Assembly: GCA_964566055.1 (NCBI GenBank)
Contig: CAZMHI010000016.1
Coordinates: 11,824-75,823 of the forward strand
Reading direction: 5' to 3'
DNA from: TMED23 sp964566055
Lineage (GTDB): Bacteria; Pseudomonadota; Alphaproteobacteria; Rhodospirillales; UBA2165
Length of the DNA stretch: 64,000 nt
Within the stretch, counting starts at the first letter, position 1. Each line of letters starts with the position of its first letter. Made by a program: the position numbers and the translations under genes. The notes under the pieces were generated by a model that was not told the DNA's origin, searched no databases, and worked only from the letters and a program-made list of their open reading frames with translations. Shown piece after piece: positions 15,579-24,176 of the stretch.

Positions 15579-16994
15579 ATGGCCGATAGCCGCAAAGAGC
15601 AAACCCGCACCGCCTGGCTCGAAACGATTGAGAAGCATAAGTCTGATACGCACGCTCCGGCGACCGACCAGATTTGGGCGCAGAAACTGGAATGCGCCAG
15701 CCGAGATGAACTTATCGCCATTCAAAATGATAAACTCAAGATGGTGACGCCGTTTCTATACGAAAATAGCGATTTTTACCGGCGGCGATTTGACAAGCTT
15801 GATTTGGCGCCAACTGACATTAAGACGGTCGACGATCTGACCAAATGGCCGGTTGTCGATAAATCTGAAATGATGGCGGACGTTCAAGAGCACCCACCCT
15901 ATGGCACGTATTCGACGATGGATGATGAGCTTTGGAAAAAACGCGGCTGGATGCTGTTTTCGTCTTCAGGCTCCAGTGGTGTACCTCGGGTTTTCCGCTA
16001 CTCGCATATAGATCGCGACCTCTGGGAATGGGCCAATGCGAGAGCGATCTATTCCTTCGGGGTGCGGCCGGATGATACAGTGTTCCTGGCTTCCGGTTAT
16101 GGCCCACATGTCTTTGCCTGGGGCGTGCAATATGCCCTGCAGCGTATGAATGTCGCCAGCATTCCGGGCGGTGGCATGACCACTGATATGCGCGCCAATA
16201 TCGTTGACCGCTTTAAGCCGACCGTCTTGTGTTGCACGACCTCTTATGCGTTGCATCTGGGCCGGGTGATGGAAGAGAAGGGGCTTGATCCGGCAGCAAG
16301 CTCTATCCGCATGCTGTTTGTCGGCGGAGAGCCCGGCACCGGTATTATGAATACCCGTAACCGGCTCAAAGAACTTTGGGGGGCAGAGATGCGGGAGTTT
16401 TATGGCTGCACCGAAGTCGCTCCACACAGCGGCGGCTATTCCTGCTCGCATGCTGAAATTTCGGATGACATGGTGGCCACTCATTTGATGGAGGATCATC
16501 AGATTTGGGAATTAGTTGATCCCGATACCATGGAACCGGTTCAAGAAGGTGAGCGGGGGATCACGGTTTGCACCAGTCTCCATTCAGAAAGCTCACCACA
16601 GCTGCGCTTTAATGTTGGCGACTACACTGTTTATTCGACCGAGCAATGCGGCTGCGGGCGCACTCATGTGAGGGCGATGGGCTCCTTTGCCGGGCGCTCG
16701 GATGATCTGATTAATCTCCGTGGTATAAAAATGTATCCCGTACAGCTTGAGCAGGCCGTGCGCGCCGTGCCGGGCATCGGTGATGAGTATGAAATCCTGA
16801 TCGAAACCAATGCCGATGGCTTAGATATCATGACGGCGCGGGTAGAACATGCTGAGGATGTCTCCGATCAAGTCATTAATGAGATTAAAACCCGCTGTGA
16901 AGTGACCGTCGGTGTCGAGATGCTGGCGCCCAATACACTGCCCAAAACCGAGTTTAAGGCCAAACGCATCCGCGACGAGCGGGAGAAGGAGTAA
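15579..16994 (+). CDS. PaaK-like AMP-forming aryl/acyl-CoA ligase
   Basis: 471 residues of the phenylacetate-CoA ligase type within the ANL superfamily. Visible are the phosphate-binding loop FSSSGSSGVPRVFRYS (about 127-142), the adenine-binding region GGEPGTG, the acid-containing FYGCTEVAPHSGG (A5-like), the C-terminal hinge region GRSDDLINLRGIKMYPVQLE, and the C-terminal LPKTEFKAKR with the acylation Lys. It activates an aromatic or similar acid to its CoA thioester with ATP. Two cysteines in TEQCGCGRTH may form a zinc site, as in some PaaK relatives. RBS GGGAG precedes the ATG. Divergent from the MetE-like operon. Substrate unproven; phenylacetate is only one option. Confidence 0.85.
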   Translation: MADSRKEQTRTAWLETIEKHKSDTHAPATDQIWAQKLECASRDELIAIQNDKLKMVTPFLYENSDFYRRRFDKLDLAPTDIKTVDDLTKWPVVDKSEMMADVQEHPPYGTYSTMDDELWKKRGWMLFSSSGSSGVPRVFRYSHIDRDLWEWANARAIYSFGVRPDDTVFLASGYGPHVFAWGVQYALQRMNVASIPGGGMTTDMRANIVDRFKPTVLCCTTSYALHLGRVMEEKGLDPAASSIRMLFVGGEPGTGIMNTRNRLKELWGAEMREFYGCTEVAPHSGGYSCSHAEISDDMVATHLMEDHQIWELVDPDTMEPVQEGERGITVCTSLHSESSPQLRFNVGDYTVYSTEQCGCGRTHVRAMGSFAGRSDDLINLRGIKMYPVQLEQAVRAVPGIGDEYEILIETNADGLDIMTARVEHAEDVSDQVINEIKTRCEVTVGVEMLAPNTLPKTEFKAKRIRDEREKE

Positions 16995-17064
16995 CATTAT
17001 CCGTCATTCCGGTGCTCGCATTAAATTGAAATGTGATTAGGCATAAATTGTCTATGATCGGTAA

Positions 17065-17298
17065 ATGGCTTTCGAACTCAATTTCTTCTGGGTATTGATC
17101 GGTGCGGTAGGAGTATTAGCCGTACCGCTCGGTGTCTACCTGCACTGGGATAATCTGCCGGAAAGTAAACTGGCGACACTAGATCCGGACGCATTGGCGC
17201 GTGATCTCATCAATGATCCGGATCTTTCGGATGAAGAGCGCATCTTTATGAGAGAAGTCGCTGTGTTGAATCTTACCCGCCGCCATCTCATTTGCTAA
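17065..17298 (+). CDS. Small single-TM protein of unknown function
   Basis: 77 residues: an N-terminal membrane helix (FWVLIGAVGVLAVPLGVYLH) followed by a 50-residue acidic helical tail (LPESKLATLDPDALARDLIN and SDEERIFMREVAVL). It ends directly at a strong bidirectional terminator, which supports a real transcription unit. No clear RBS; no recognised family. Confidence 0.55.
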   Translation: MAFELNFFWVLIGAVGVLAVPLGVYLHWDNLPESKLATLDPDALARDLINDPDLSDEERIFMREVAVLNLTRRHLIC

Positions 17299-17328
17299 AA
17301 AAAAGCCGCCTCAAAAGAGACGGCTTTT
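17297..17328. terminator. Bidirectional rho-independent terminator
   Basis: GCCGCCTC (17305-17312) pairs with GAGACGGC (17317-17324) with one mismatch and an AAAA loop, flanked by eight A on the left and four T on the right. It serves the 17065 gene on the plus strand and the chemoreceptor 2 gene on the minus strand. Confidence 0.8.
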
Positions 17329-17352
17329 CTAAAAGTATATTTCCTGTGAAAT

Positions 17353-19296
17353 CTAGACGGCTTTTATTTCTTCCAGGAAGGTCTCGACTTGATGTTTCAG
17401 CGAGTCCGATTCACTTTTCAGCGTACCAACTGCATCACCCATATCATTGGCCGCATTGCCGGTCTCAGTGGCAGCGGTTGATACCGAGGTAATGTTAGTC
17501 GTTACTTCTTTGGTGCCGCTCGCCGCTTGTTCGACGTTGCGGGCAATCTCGGAAGTCGAGGCGCCTTGTTCCTCAACCGCTGCTGCGATGCTGGTCGTAA
17601 TGTTATCGATGGTATTAATCGTCGTCGAAATATTATCGATAGCCGTTACGGATTCAGCGGTAGCACTTTGAATACCGGCAATTTGGGCGCCGATTTCTTC
17701 GGTGGCTTTGGCGGTCTGATTGGCGAGATTACCAACTTCAGAGGCGACAACGGCAAAACCCTTGCCGGCATCACCCGCACGGGCGGCCTCAATGGTCGCA
17801 TTAAGTGCCAGCAAATTAGTCTGACTTGCAATATCATTAATGAGTTCGACCACTTCGCCAATTTTATTGGCTGCGTCAGCTAGGCCTTGGACTTTCGTAT
17901 TTGTCGTTTCGGCTTCGCCAACAGCATCAGCAGCAATTTTAGCAGACTCATTGACCTGAGAGGAAATCTCAGAAATCGACGCGGAAAGTTCTTCCGCAGC
18001 TGCTGCCACAGTTTGAACATTGGCCGCTGCCTGCTCTGCCGCCGCCGCCACAGCTGACGCTTGGGCATTGGTATTGTCGGCCGTTTGGTTAAGCGTGGTG
18101 GATGTTGTACCCATATTGTTGACCGCAGAGTTTACTGAAGACAGGACACTCGTTACACCGTCACCAAAACCGGCAGTCAGTTCGTCGATCTTAGCGGCTC
18201 GTTCAGCATCTAAGCGTGCTTTTTCTTCAATTTCAGCAGCTTTAGCCCTTTCAGCTTTGCGTTCAACTTCGGCTTGCCGTTCTTCGGCTTCACGATCATG
18301 GCGTTCGCGTTCAGCTTCGGCTTCACGTTCAGCTTCGGCCCGCTCTTGCTCTTCTTGCTGGCGTTTAGCTTCATCTTGACGTTGCTGCTCCTTAGCTGCT
18401 TCCGCTTCTTGACGCTGTTTTTCAGATTGTGCTTCGAGTTTCTCCCGTTCGATGGTGTTGTCGCGGAAACTCTCGACACCTTCAGCCAGTTGACCGATTT
18501 CGTCCGCCCGTTCGGTATGCGGCACATCAAATTCAGTTTCGCCCTTCGAAATGGAACTAAGTATTTCAGTCAAGCGCGTGATGGGGGTGGCGGTCCGTTT
18601 TGACATAAGCACAGCGACGGCAATGATAACTAACGCAGCAATCGCGATAATAATTAAGATCAAGGTGCTTAAGGAACTGCCCCGCGCAATATCGCCATCA
18701 ATGACACTGGAAATTTCCAAAACGCCACGGACATCGCCCAGCTTCCAATCGTTTTTTGGCGTGTCAGCGCGTGAGTTGTGACAGTTTACACAGCCTTGAG
18801 CGACCAAGCGGTCGGCAATGGCGACGCGTACAACCTGTTTGCCGTCGACTTCGACTTGGCGGGTTATTACTGCGTCAGGATCTGCTACTAGTTTATCCCA
18901 GGCTTCTTTTTGAAAATCATCAAGTTTACGGTCTTTACGGTTGGGGAACGGGAAGGCGCTATATAGTTTTAAATTAGTATCTTCCTTTGACAGGATTTCA
19001 CTCATGTCGTGAATAAAGGTTGCCGGCAGCGGCACTCCTTTTTTCTCTGTCTTATGATTAAAAGAGGGCTTTAAGTTGCCGTCAGCGAGAACTTTCTTGA
19101 TCACATTGTTTGTATAGTAAGCTCTGATTTTTTTAAACTGTCCGGCCGTTGTGGTGGCGGAAAGCGTGGCGCTGTCTCTGGCATTGCTGGCAACAATATC
19201 GGGCAACGTAACCCAGAAACCAATGATTAACAGGCCTAACAGAATCGGAACCGGCAAGACCAATTGCCAGGTAATGCTTTCTTTGAATTTGTTCAT
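17353..19296 (-). CDS. Chemoreceptor with haem c-type (CxxCH, Tll0287/DUF3365-like) sensor domain
   Basis: 647 residues. TM1 (about 14-34) is followed by a periplasmic domain of the Tll0287/DUF3365 type with the c-haem motif CVNCH at 169-173 and KLGDVRGVLEIS close behind. Then come TM2 (about 205-230), HAMP, a long E/K/R/Q/A-rich linker (about 290-375) and a full MCP signalling domain with tip EVVELINDIASQTNLLALNA. The bound haem is expected to report redox state, oxygen or NO to the chemotaxis kinase (aero- or redox-taxis). The ATG at 19296 is used because GGAG lies ten bases upstream. A histidine kinase with the same sensor domain is encoded at 52556-54514. Confidence 0.87.
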   Translation of the reverse strand: MNKFKESITWQLVLPVPILLGLLIIGFWVTLPDIVASNARDSATLSATTTAGQFKKIRAYYTNNVIKKVLADGNLKPSFNHKTEKKGVPLPATFIHDMSEILSKEDTNLKLYSAFPFPNRKDRKLDDFQKEAWDKLVADPDAVITRQVEVDGKQVVRVAIADRLVAQGCVNCHNSRADTPKNDWKLGDVRGVLEISSVIDGDIARGSSLSTLILIIIAIAALVIIAVAVLMSKRTATPITRLTEILSSISKGETEFDVPHTERADEIGQLAEGVESFRDNTIEREKLEAQSEKQRQEAEAAKEQQRQDEAKRQQEEQERAEAEREAEAERERHDREAEERQAEVERKAERAKAAEIEEKARLDAERAAKIDELTAGFGDGVTSVLSSVNSAVNNMGTTSTTLNQTADNTNAQASAVAAAAEQAAANVQTVAAAAEELSASISEISSQVNESAKIAADAVGEAETTNTKVQGLADAANKIGEVVELINDIASQTNLLALNATIEAARAGDAGKGFAVVASEVGNLANQTAKATEEIGAQIAGIQSATAESVTAIDNISTTINTIDNITTSIAAAVEEQGASTSEIARNVEQAASGTKEVTTNITSVSTAATETGNAANDMGDAVGTLKSESDSLKHQVETFLEEIKAV

Positions 19297-19670
19297 GATC
19301 AAAATACTCCAGTGCATTTATTTGCAGCGACATTTAGACAGTATCTAAGCGCCATTTTCTGAGCCGAATTAAGAAGCTAATTAATTTCCGGCATCTGATA
19401 GTTTGATCGAATAAAAACGTCGATGTCGGTTGCATGATGCTTCTCTAATTCAGGTGGGAAATTTATCTCTAAAATCAACAAGTTATTACGTAAAAATGAG
19501 TAATATTTTATGGTATTGAAAATGTTAATTAGAATATTTTGAAACAATCGTATAACTTACTTTATCTAATGAAATATATTGAAATATCTTGAATAAAATA
19601 ATTCAAAAAGAAAGGGTGGAGTTGTAATTAAATCAACCTTTAATAGTGATTTTATGGTGTATATTTGCAT
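19297..19670. other. AT-rich intergenic region, no gene seen
   Basis: Between the chemoreceptor 2 start and the glnA terminator. It is rich in A and T runs and probably contains the chemoreceptor promoter on the minus strand. I found no ORF with an RBS, no clean dyad and no RNA gene. Confidence 0.5.
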
Positions 19671-19702
19671 AAAAAAGGCCGCCTCTACTGAGACGGCCTT
19701 TT
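19671..19702 (-). terminator. Rho-independent terminator of glnA
   Basis: GGCCGCCTC/GAGACGGCC hairpin (one mismatch, TACT loop) with A6 and T4 flanks, 22 bases beyond the glnA stop. The stem is almost the same sequence as the terminator at 17297-17328. Confidence 0.85.
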
Positions 19703-19724
19703 AAGGTAGATATAGATTTAGTTT

Positions 19725-21146
19725 TTATGAGGAATAATACATCTGGAATTCGACTGGGTGAGTCGTATGTTCCAGTGCGAATACCTCTTCCATCTTAAGA
19801 TCGATATAGCCGTCGATCTGGTCATCGGTGAAAACACCGCCTGATTTCAGGAAGTCACGGTCTTCGTCGAGCGCTCCCAAAGCCTCACGCAAAGAGCCGC
19901 AAACTGTCGGCACGTCGGCGATTTCTTCCGGTGGCAGATCATACAAATCTTTATCCATCGCATCGCCTGGATCGATTTTGTTCTGAATACCGTCAAGGCC
20001 GGCCATCAACATGGCAGAAAATGCCAAGTAAGCATTTGCCGTCGCATCCGGGAAGCGAACTTCGACGCGTTTACCATTCGGGCTCGCTGAATATGGAATT
20101 CGGCATGACGCTGAACGGTTGCGTGCTGAGTAAGCCAGCAGAACCGGCGCTTCAAAACCCGGGATCAGCCGCTTATAGCTGTTGGTCGATGGATTTGAAA
20201 ACGCATTGATCGTTTTGGCATGTTTGATGATGCCGCCAATATAGTTCAAAGCCGTATCGGACAGATCGGCATAGCCAGAACCGGCAAAGGCCGGTTTACC
20301 GTCTTTCCAAATTGACTGGTGAACATGCATACCGGTGCCATTATCGTTGATCACTGGTTTTGGCATGAAGGTTGCGGTTTTGCCGTAAATGTGCGCAACC
20401 ATGGCGACGACATATTTATAAGCCTGAATGTTGTCGGCACTTTGCACCAGGGTTTCAAATTTGATGCCGAGTTCATGTTGAGAAGGGGCGACTTCATGAT
20501 GGTGTTTTTCCATCGTTACGCCCATATCCTGCAGGGTCGTTACCATTTCAGAACGCAGATCATGAGCTGAATCGACCGGCGGTACCGGGAAGTAGCCGCC
20601 TTTAACTCCAGGACGGTGACCGATATTGCCTTCCGCAAAATCTTCGCCGGAATTGTACGGGCCTTCTTCGTGATCGATTTTGTAGAAAGTGTGGTTCATC
20701 GAAACTTCCGACCGCACGTCATCAAAAACAAAAAATTCAGGTTCCGGACCAAAGTATGAGGTGTCGCCGATGCCAGTGCTTTTTAAATGCGCTTCGGCGC
20801 GTTTAGCGGTGGAGCGGGGGTCACGGGAATAATTTTCACCTGTCACCGGGTCCTTAATATCACAAACCATAATCATGGTTGGTTGCGCTGCGAATGGGTC
20901 CATTACGCAAGTGGTCGGATCCGGAATCAGAGCCATATCTGATTCATTAATCGCTTTCCAGCCGGCGATAGAAGAGCCATCAAAGAAAATGCCATCATTA
21001 AAGGCGTCTTCGTCGATGGTTTCCGGCAATTGAGTGAGGTGTTGCCATTTTCCCCTGGGATCGGTGAAACGCAGGTCGATGTGGCGAACGTCGTTCTCCT
21101 TGACGACCTTAGCGACGTCTTCTGGAGTTTTACAATCAAACGACAT
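19725..21146 (-). CDS. glnA: Glutamine synthetase, type I (GSI-beta)
   Basis: 473 residues, full length for GSI, catalysing glutamate + NH3 + ATP to glutamine in the cytoplasm as a dodecamer. Visible: the FDGSSIAGW segment, the metal-site FGPEPEFFVF, HHHEVAPSQHE, the NGTGMHVHQS loop, RIPYSASPNGKRVEVR, and the adenylylation region DLYDLP with Tyr402, so it should be controlled by GlnE-type adenylylation. It follows glnB by 64 bases in the same direction, the standard alphaproteobacterial glnBA operon. RBS AAAGGA precedes the ATG. I looked for a sigma54 promoter before glnB and found none that fits. Confidence 0.98.
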   Translation of the reverse strand: MSFDCKTPEDVAKVVKENDVRHIDLRFTDPRGKWQHLTQLPETIDEDAFNDGIFFDGSSIAGWKAINESDMALIPDPTTCVMDPFAAQPTMIMVCDIKDPVTGENYSRDPRSTAKRAEAHLKSTGIGDTSYFGPEPEFFVFDDVRSEVSMNHTFYKIDHEEGPYNSGEDFAEGNIGHRPGVKGGYFPVPPVDSAHDLRSEMVTTLQDMGVTMEKHHHEVAPSQHELGIKFETLVQSADNIQAYKYVVAMVAHIYGKTATFMPKPVINDNGTGMHVHQSIWKDGKPAFAGSGYADLSDTALNYIGGIIKHAKTINAFSNPSTNSYKRLIPGFEAPVLLAYSARNRSASCRIPYSASPNGKRVEVRFPDATANAYLAFSAMLMAGLDGIQNKIDPGDAMDKDLYDLPPEEIADVPTVCGSLREALGALDEDRDFLKSGGVFTDDQIDGYIDLKMEEVFALEHTTHPVEFQMYYSS

Positions 21147-21210
21147 AGTTATTTTCCTTTCTTAAAGTCTAACTTTTTCTGGGTGGATGTGTGTTTTAGA
21201 TATCTCTGAT

Positions 21211-21549
21211 TTAAATCGCTTCTGCGCCCCGTTCGCCTGTACGAATGCGGATTGCGTCTTCGATCGAGCTGATGAATATTTTACCATCGCCGATGCGGCC
21301 AGTATGAGCGGCCTTTTGGATAGCTTCGACGGCGGCATCTAATTGCTGGTCCTCAATGACGAGTTCGATTTTCACTTTGGGCAGGAAATCGACAACATAT
21401 TCGGCGCCACGATAAAGCTCCGTATGGCCTTTTTGCCGGCCAAAGCCCTTGGCCTCGACAACTGTAATTCCTTGCAATCCGACGTCCTGAAGCGCTTCTT
21501 TGATTTCGTCAAGTTTGAACGGTTTGATAATCGCTTCGATTTTTTTCAT
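21211..21549 (-). CDS. glnB: Nitrogen regulatory protein P-II
   Basis: 112 residues, the exact PII length. It has the first-strand KKIEAIIKPFKLDEIKEAL, the T-loop GFGRQKGHTELYRGAEY with the uridylylation site Tyr51, and the B-loop THTGR-like AAHTGRIGDGKIF. The trimer senses ATP/ADP and 2-oxoglutarate and controls GlnE, NtrB and other targets. Placement directly before glnA favours glnB over glnK; no amtB is adjacent. It is the first gene of the glnBA operon. Confidence 0.97.
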   Translation of the reverse strand: MKKIEAIIKPFKLDEIKEALQDVGLQGITVVEAKGFGRQKGHTELYRGAEYVVDFLPKVKIELVIEDQQLDAAVEAIQKAAHTGRIGDGKIFISSIEDAIRIRTGERGAEAI

Positions 21550-21872
21550 TTAAAATCTGCCCCTATATTGAAGTACTTCCGAGCGTAATTTCGAAGCACT
21601 GAGTGTTATTTGCCACGCAATTTCGCCGTCCCTAGGAGACGACTTATCATTCTCTATCGCAGGAGTCATGCCAGTTTTTAGATTTTGTATATTTGCCCAT
21701 AGAATCAATTGGTTAACTGGCTGAATGATGTAGGTAAAACTCAAGAAAATAATTGGATATGCACAATAATTAGGCATCTGCTCAATTAACCATCTGAATC
21801 AGTATTTTCTAGGCGTTGCTAAACGCAAATTGTCACTCTAATGTTTTTAAAAATACCAATTGGGAGTGCTCC
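21550..21872. other. Divergent control region between glnB and the deacetylase-family gene
   Basis: About 320 bases that must carry the glnBA promoter (minus) and the promoter of the 21873 gene (plus). I checked for a GG-N10-GC sigma54 pattern on the minus strand and saw no acceptable match. No ORF or hairpin worth listing. Confidence 0.4.
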
Positions 21873-22748
21873 ATGAAAATTAAAGAACGTATCGATTACA
21901 GCGCCATCATTGACCGCAAGCCGCTGAGCTTGCCGGATGGCGGGCGGGTTATTGTCTGGCCGGTTGTTAACCTTGAGGAATGGCCGCCGGAGCTGCCCTT
22001 GCCCCGGCGCATTCTAACGCCGCCCGGTGAAGGCGGGCATGTGCCGGATATTCCCAATTGGTGCTGGTCGGAATACGGTATGCGGATCGGCGTCTGGCGT
22101 CTGATGAAAGTATTGGAAGAGTTTGGCGTTACGCCGACGGTGTCGATGAATGGCACGGTGCCGGAAGCCTATCCCCGGGTCGCCGAAGCCGCGCTCGAGG
22201 CTGGTTGGGAGTTTATGGGCCACAGCTATATCCAAAAGCCGATGTATGACGTTGAGGATGAGCGGGAAGCGATCTTTAAAACCATGGAAACCATGCAGGC
22301 TTATTGCGGCTATAAACCACGGGGTTGGATGGGGCCGGGTCTGACACAAACTGAAAACACGCCGGAACTTTTGGTCGAGGCCGGCTTTGAATATACCGCC
22401 GATTGGATATTGGATGATCAGCCGTGCCCGATTAATACCAACAATAAGGGTGGCGGCCAGCTATATTCCATACCCTACACCACCGAACTCAACGATATCC
22501 CGATCATGCTGTCACAAACTCATGTCTCGAGCGTGCTCTATGACCGGACCATGGATTATTTCGAGACCCTTTATGAAGAGGGTGAAGAGAACGTCAGGAT
22601 TATGACCATCGCTGTGCACCCTTATATCCATGGAGTGCCGCACCGGATCAAATATTTCCGTCGGATTTTCAAAGAGCTCTCGGAGAAACCCGGCGTGGTC
22701 TTTATGACCGGCGCCGAAATTCTGGATTGGTATCTGGCACAGCAGTAA
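21873..22748 (+). CDS. Polysaccharide-deacetylase-family (PuuE/allantoinase-like) amidohydrolase
   Basis: 291 residues of the NodB-fold polysaccharide deacetylase superfamily, in the branch that includes PuuE-type allantoinases. It has VPDIPNWCWSEYGMRIGVWR (substrate and Asp-region), TVSMNGTVPE, EFMGHSYIQKPMY with the metal-site His, and GWMGPGLTQTENTPELLVEAGFEY. It ends with AVHPYIHGVPHR carrying two more conserved His. Many such proteins act on small C-N compounds (ureides, N-acyl amines) rather than sugars. ATG 21873 is chosen for GGGAG six bases upstream; an earlier in-frame ATG lacks an RBS. Divergent from glnBA, which would suit a nitrogen-scavenging role, but this is inference. Confidence 0.8.
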   Translation: MKIKERIDYSAIIDRKPLSLPDGGRVIVWPVVNLEEWPPELPLPRRILTPPGEGGHVPDIPNWCWSEYGMRIGVWRLMKVLEEFGVTPTVSMNGTVPEAYPRVAEAALEAGWEFMGHSYIQKPMYDVEDEREAIFKTMETMQAYCGYKPRGWMGPGLTQTENTPELLVEAGFEYTADWILDDQPCPINTNNKGGGQLYSIPYTTELNDIPIMLSQTHVSSVLYDRTMDYFETLYEEGEENVRIMTIAVHPYIHGVPHRIKYFRRIFKELSEKPGVVFMTGAEILDWYLAQQ

Positions 22749-22751
22749 GGC

Positions 22752-23105
22752 TTAAAATACCGCTTCCTGGTCGACCTGCTGATTTTCCTCGTTGAAGAAC
22801 AAGACCTGGGAATTAATATCCTCGTCGGTGGTCACGTATTGCACCACGACAATGCGGTCGCCTTCGTAGCACAATCTGGCACTTGGCCCGTTAATACCAA
22901 TGGTATGATCATCATCGCCTTCAATCACATAGGTGTCGTAGCGGGCACCGTTATTGAAATTGTAAATCGACACGACGTCGCCGGCTCGTAGCTTTGAAGC
23001 GTTTAGAATGCGCGGCGGCAGAGTGATAGAGCCGGAATACTGAAGCTCACATTGGGTGACGCAAATACCATGGAGTTTCACGGCCATTACTGAACGCATT
23101 ATCAT
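22752..23105 (-). CDS. panD: Aspartate 1-decarboxylase (pyruvoyl enzyme)
   Basis: 117 residues from ATG 23105. The beginning MRSVMAVKLHGICVTQCELQ and the self-cleavage site YSGS (Gly25-Ser26) match PanD, where Ser becomes the pyruvoyl cofactor; NNGARYDTYVI and GPSARLC are further family blocks. It makes beta-alanine for pantothenate and CoA. An open frame extends 63 codons upstream but has no PanD homology, so the short form is taken. The stop lies four bases from that of the convergent deacetylase gene. Ketopantoate reductase is encoded far away at 61566. Confidence 0.9.
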   Translation of the reverse strand: MIMRSVMAVKLHGICVTQCELQYSGSITLPPRILNASKLRAGDVVSIYNFNNGARYDTYVIEGDDDHTIGINGPSARLCYEGDRIVVVQYVTTDEDINSQVLFFNEENQQVDQEAVF

Positions 23106-23214
23106 AAAGTAATAATCTCGTAGATTAGGTTTCCTGAATGAGGGCTGTTTGAATACATTATTACTCAAAAAGCAAGGCTGATTTTGCGCCACATTGGCAA
23201 ACAGGCGCACTGCT

Positions 23215-24069
23215 TTAACGCCGCAGTCGCCAGGGTGTTCTGTAGTCCTGGCGTGAGCGCCAGCGTTTGGCTGAATATTTTTTAAGGAAATCATTCACAT
23301 CTTCGGCCTCCTCATCTTCATCTTTTGTTTTCGATTTAGTAAGTGAGAGGCGGTAGTTGATGTCTTCAATATAGCGCCGTGTGGTCAGCCGGGCTTTATC
23401 GAGCATTTCGGGGTGCTGCCAGGCTGGTTTCACCAGACCTCGATCATAGCCGGCGTGATTTAAGATCGGATAATAGACGCCGCTAAAGGGACTGTAAGTG
23501 CGGCCAGCTCTGCGGTGATCACCCCAATCATTACTATGGGCAATCTGACACTCCTTAGCGGGTGAGGTGCGGTGGACCGGATTCTCAATATCCCACTCAA
23601 GCCCAGCGAACAAAGCTGCGCGTCCGGTCTCAGGATTTTTGCGGATATTTTTAAAGATGGTTTTATGAAACCGCTCGGCAAACACATCCAATCGGTGGAT
23701 AGCACCCGAATTCGTGCAACGATAGAGATCGTAGGCGTGACGCACCCGGGCGGCGGCATACCAATGCACCGCACTTTCTTTCTCTTTCTTATAGAGGCGG
23801 TCCGCCATGGCGTAGAGGTAAACCGGCGGAAACGTATGAGCACGATCTTTTAGCCAAGGCATCACATCCTCATATGCTTTTTTAGGAATGTTGCGGATCA
23901 GCGCAACACCGATGGTCCAGTCATCTTCGACCAGAGTCTGCTCAATCGCGTTTTTAGTTCGATCCGCGTTCAAGACCCAGCTTTCGCTGGTAGTTTTGCA
24001 GCCGCTTAAGGCGATCAGGCCAATGAGCACCATACAAAAACGCCAATAGTTTCTGCCAGAGGATTTCAT
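23215..24069 (-). CDS. Putative lipoprotein of unknown function
   Basis: 284 residues. The N-terminus is a lipoprotein signal peptide with lipobox LSGC (Cys at about 24). The rest is helical and soluble, with WYAARVRHAYDLYRC, GLEWDIENPVHRTS and many Arg/Trp residues; the pattern recalls Sel1/TPR-type repeats but not strongly. The C-terminal 40 residues are charged (DEDEEAEDVNDF then RRSRQD-like). ATG 24069 follows GGAG by seven bases. Not assigned to a family. Confidence 0.6.
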   Translation of the reverse strand: MKSSGRNYWRFCMVLIGLIALSGCKTTSESWVLNADRTKNAIEQTLVEDDWTIGVALIRNIPKKAYEDVMPWLKDRAHTFPPVYLYAMADRLYKKEKESAVHWYAAARVRHAYDLYRCTNSGAIHRLDVFAERFHKTIFKNIRKNPETGRAALFAGLEWDIENPVHRTSPAKECQIAHSNDWGDHRRAGRTYSPFSGVYYPILNHAGYDRGLVKPAWQHPEMLDKARLTTRRYIEDINYRLSLTKSKTKDEDEEAEDVNDFLKKYSAKRWRSRQDYRTPWRLRR

Positions 24070-24176
24070 CACAATTCTCCATCCAATTTAACGATTTAAA
24101 GTGTTATGGAGGGACCAGAGGCGGTTTTTGTGCTAGAGAAGAAAAAAACTGAGAAATATTTTGGGAGTAACGGAAT

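Noticed and set aside
21550..21872. Sigma54 promoter upstream of glnB
   Set aside because: The best candidate, around TGGCAAATAAC on the minus strand, does not have GC ten bases after GG, so I do not report it.
23106..23294. 63-residue N-terminal extension of PanD
   Set aside because: It has no PanD similarity, overlaps the downstream end of the neighbouring lipoprotein gene, and the enzyme is full length from ATG 23105.
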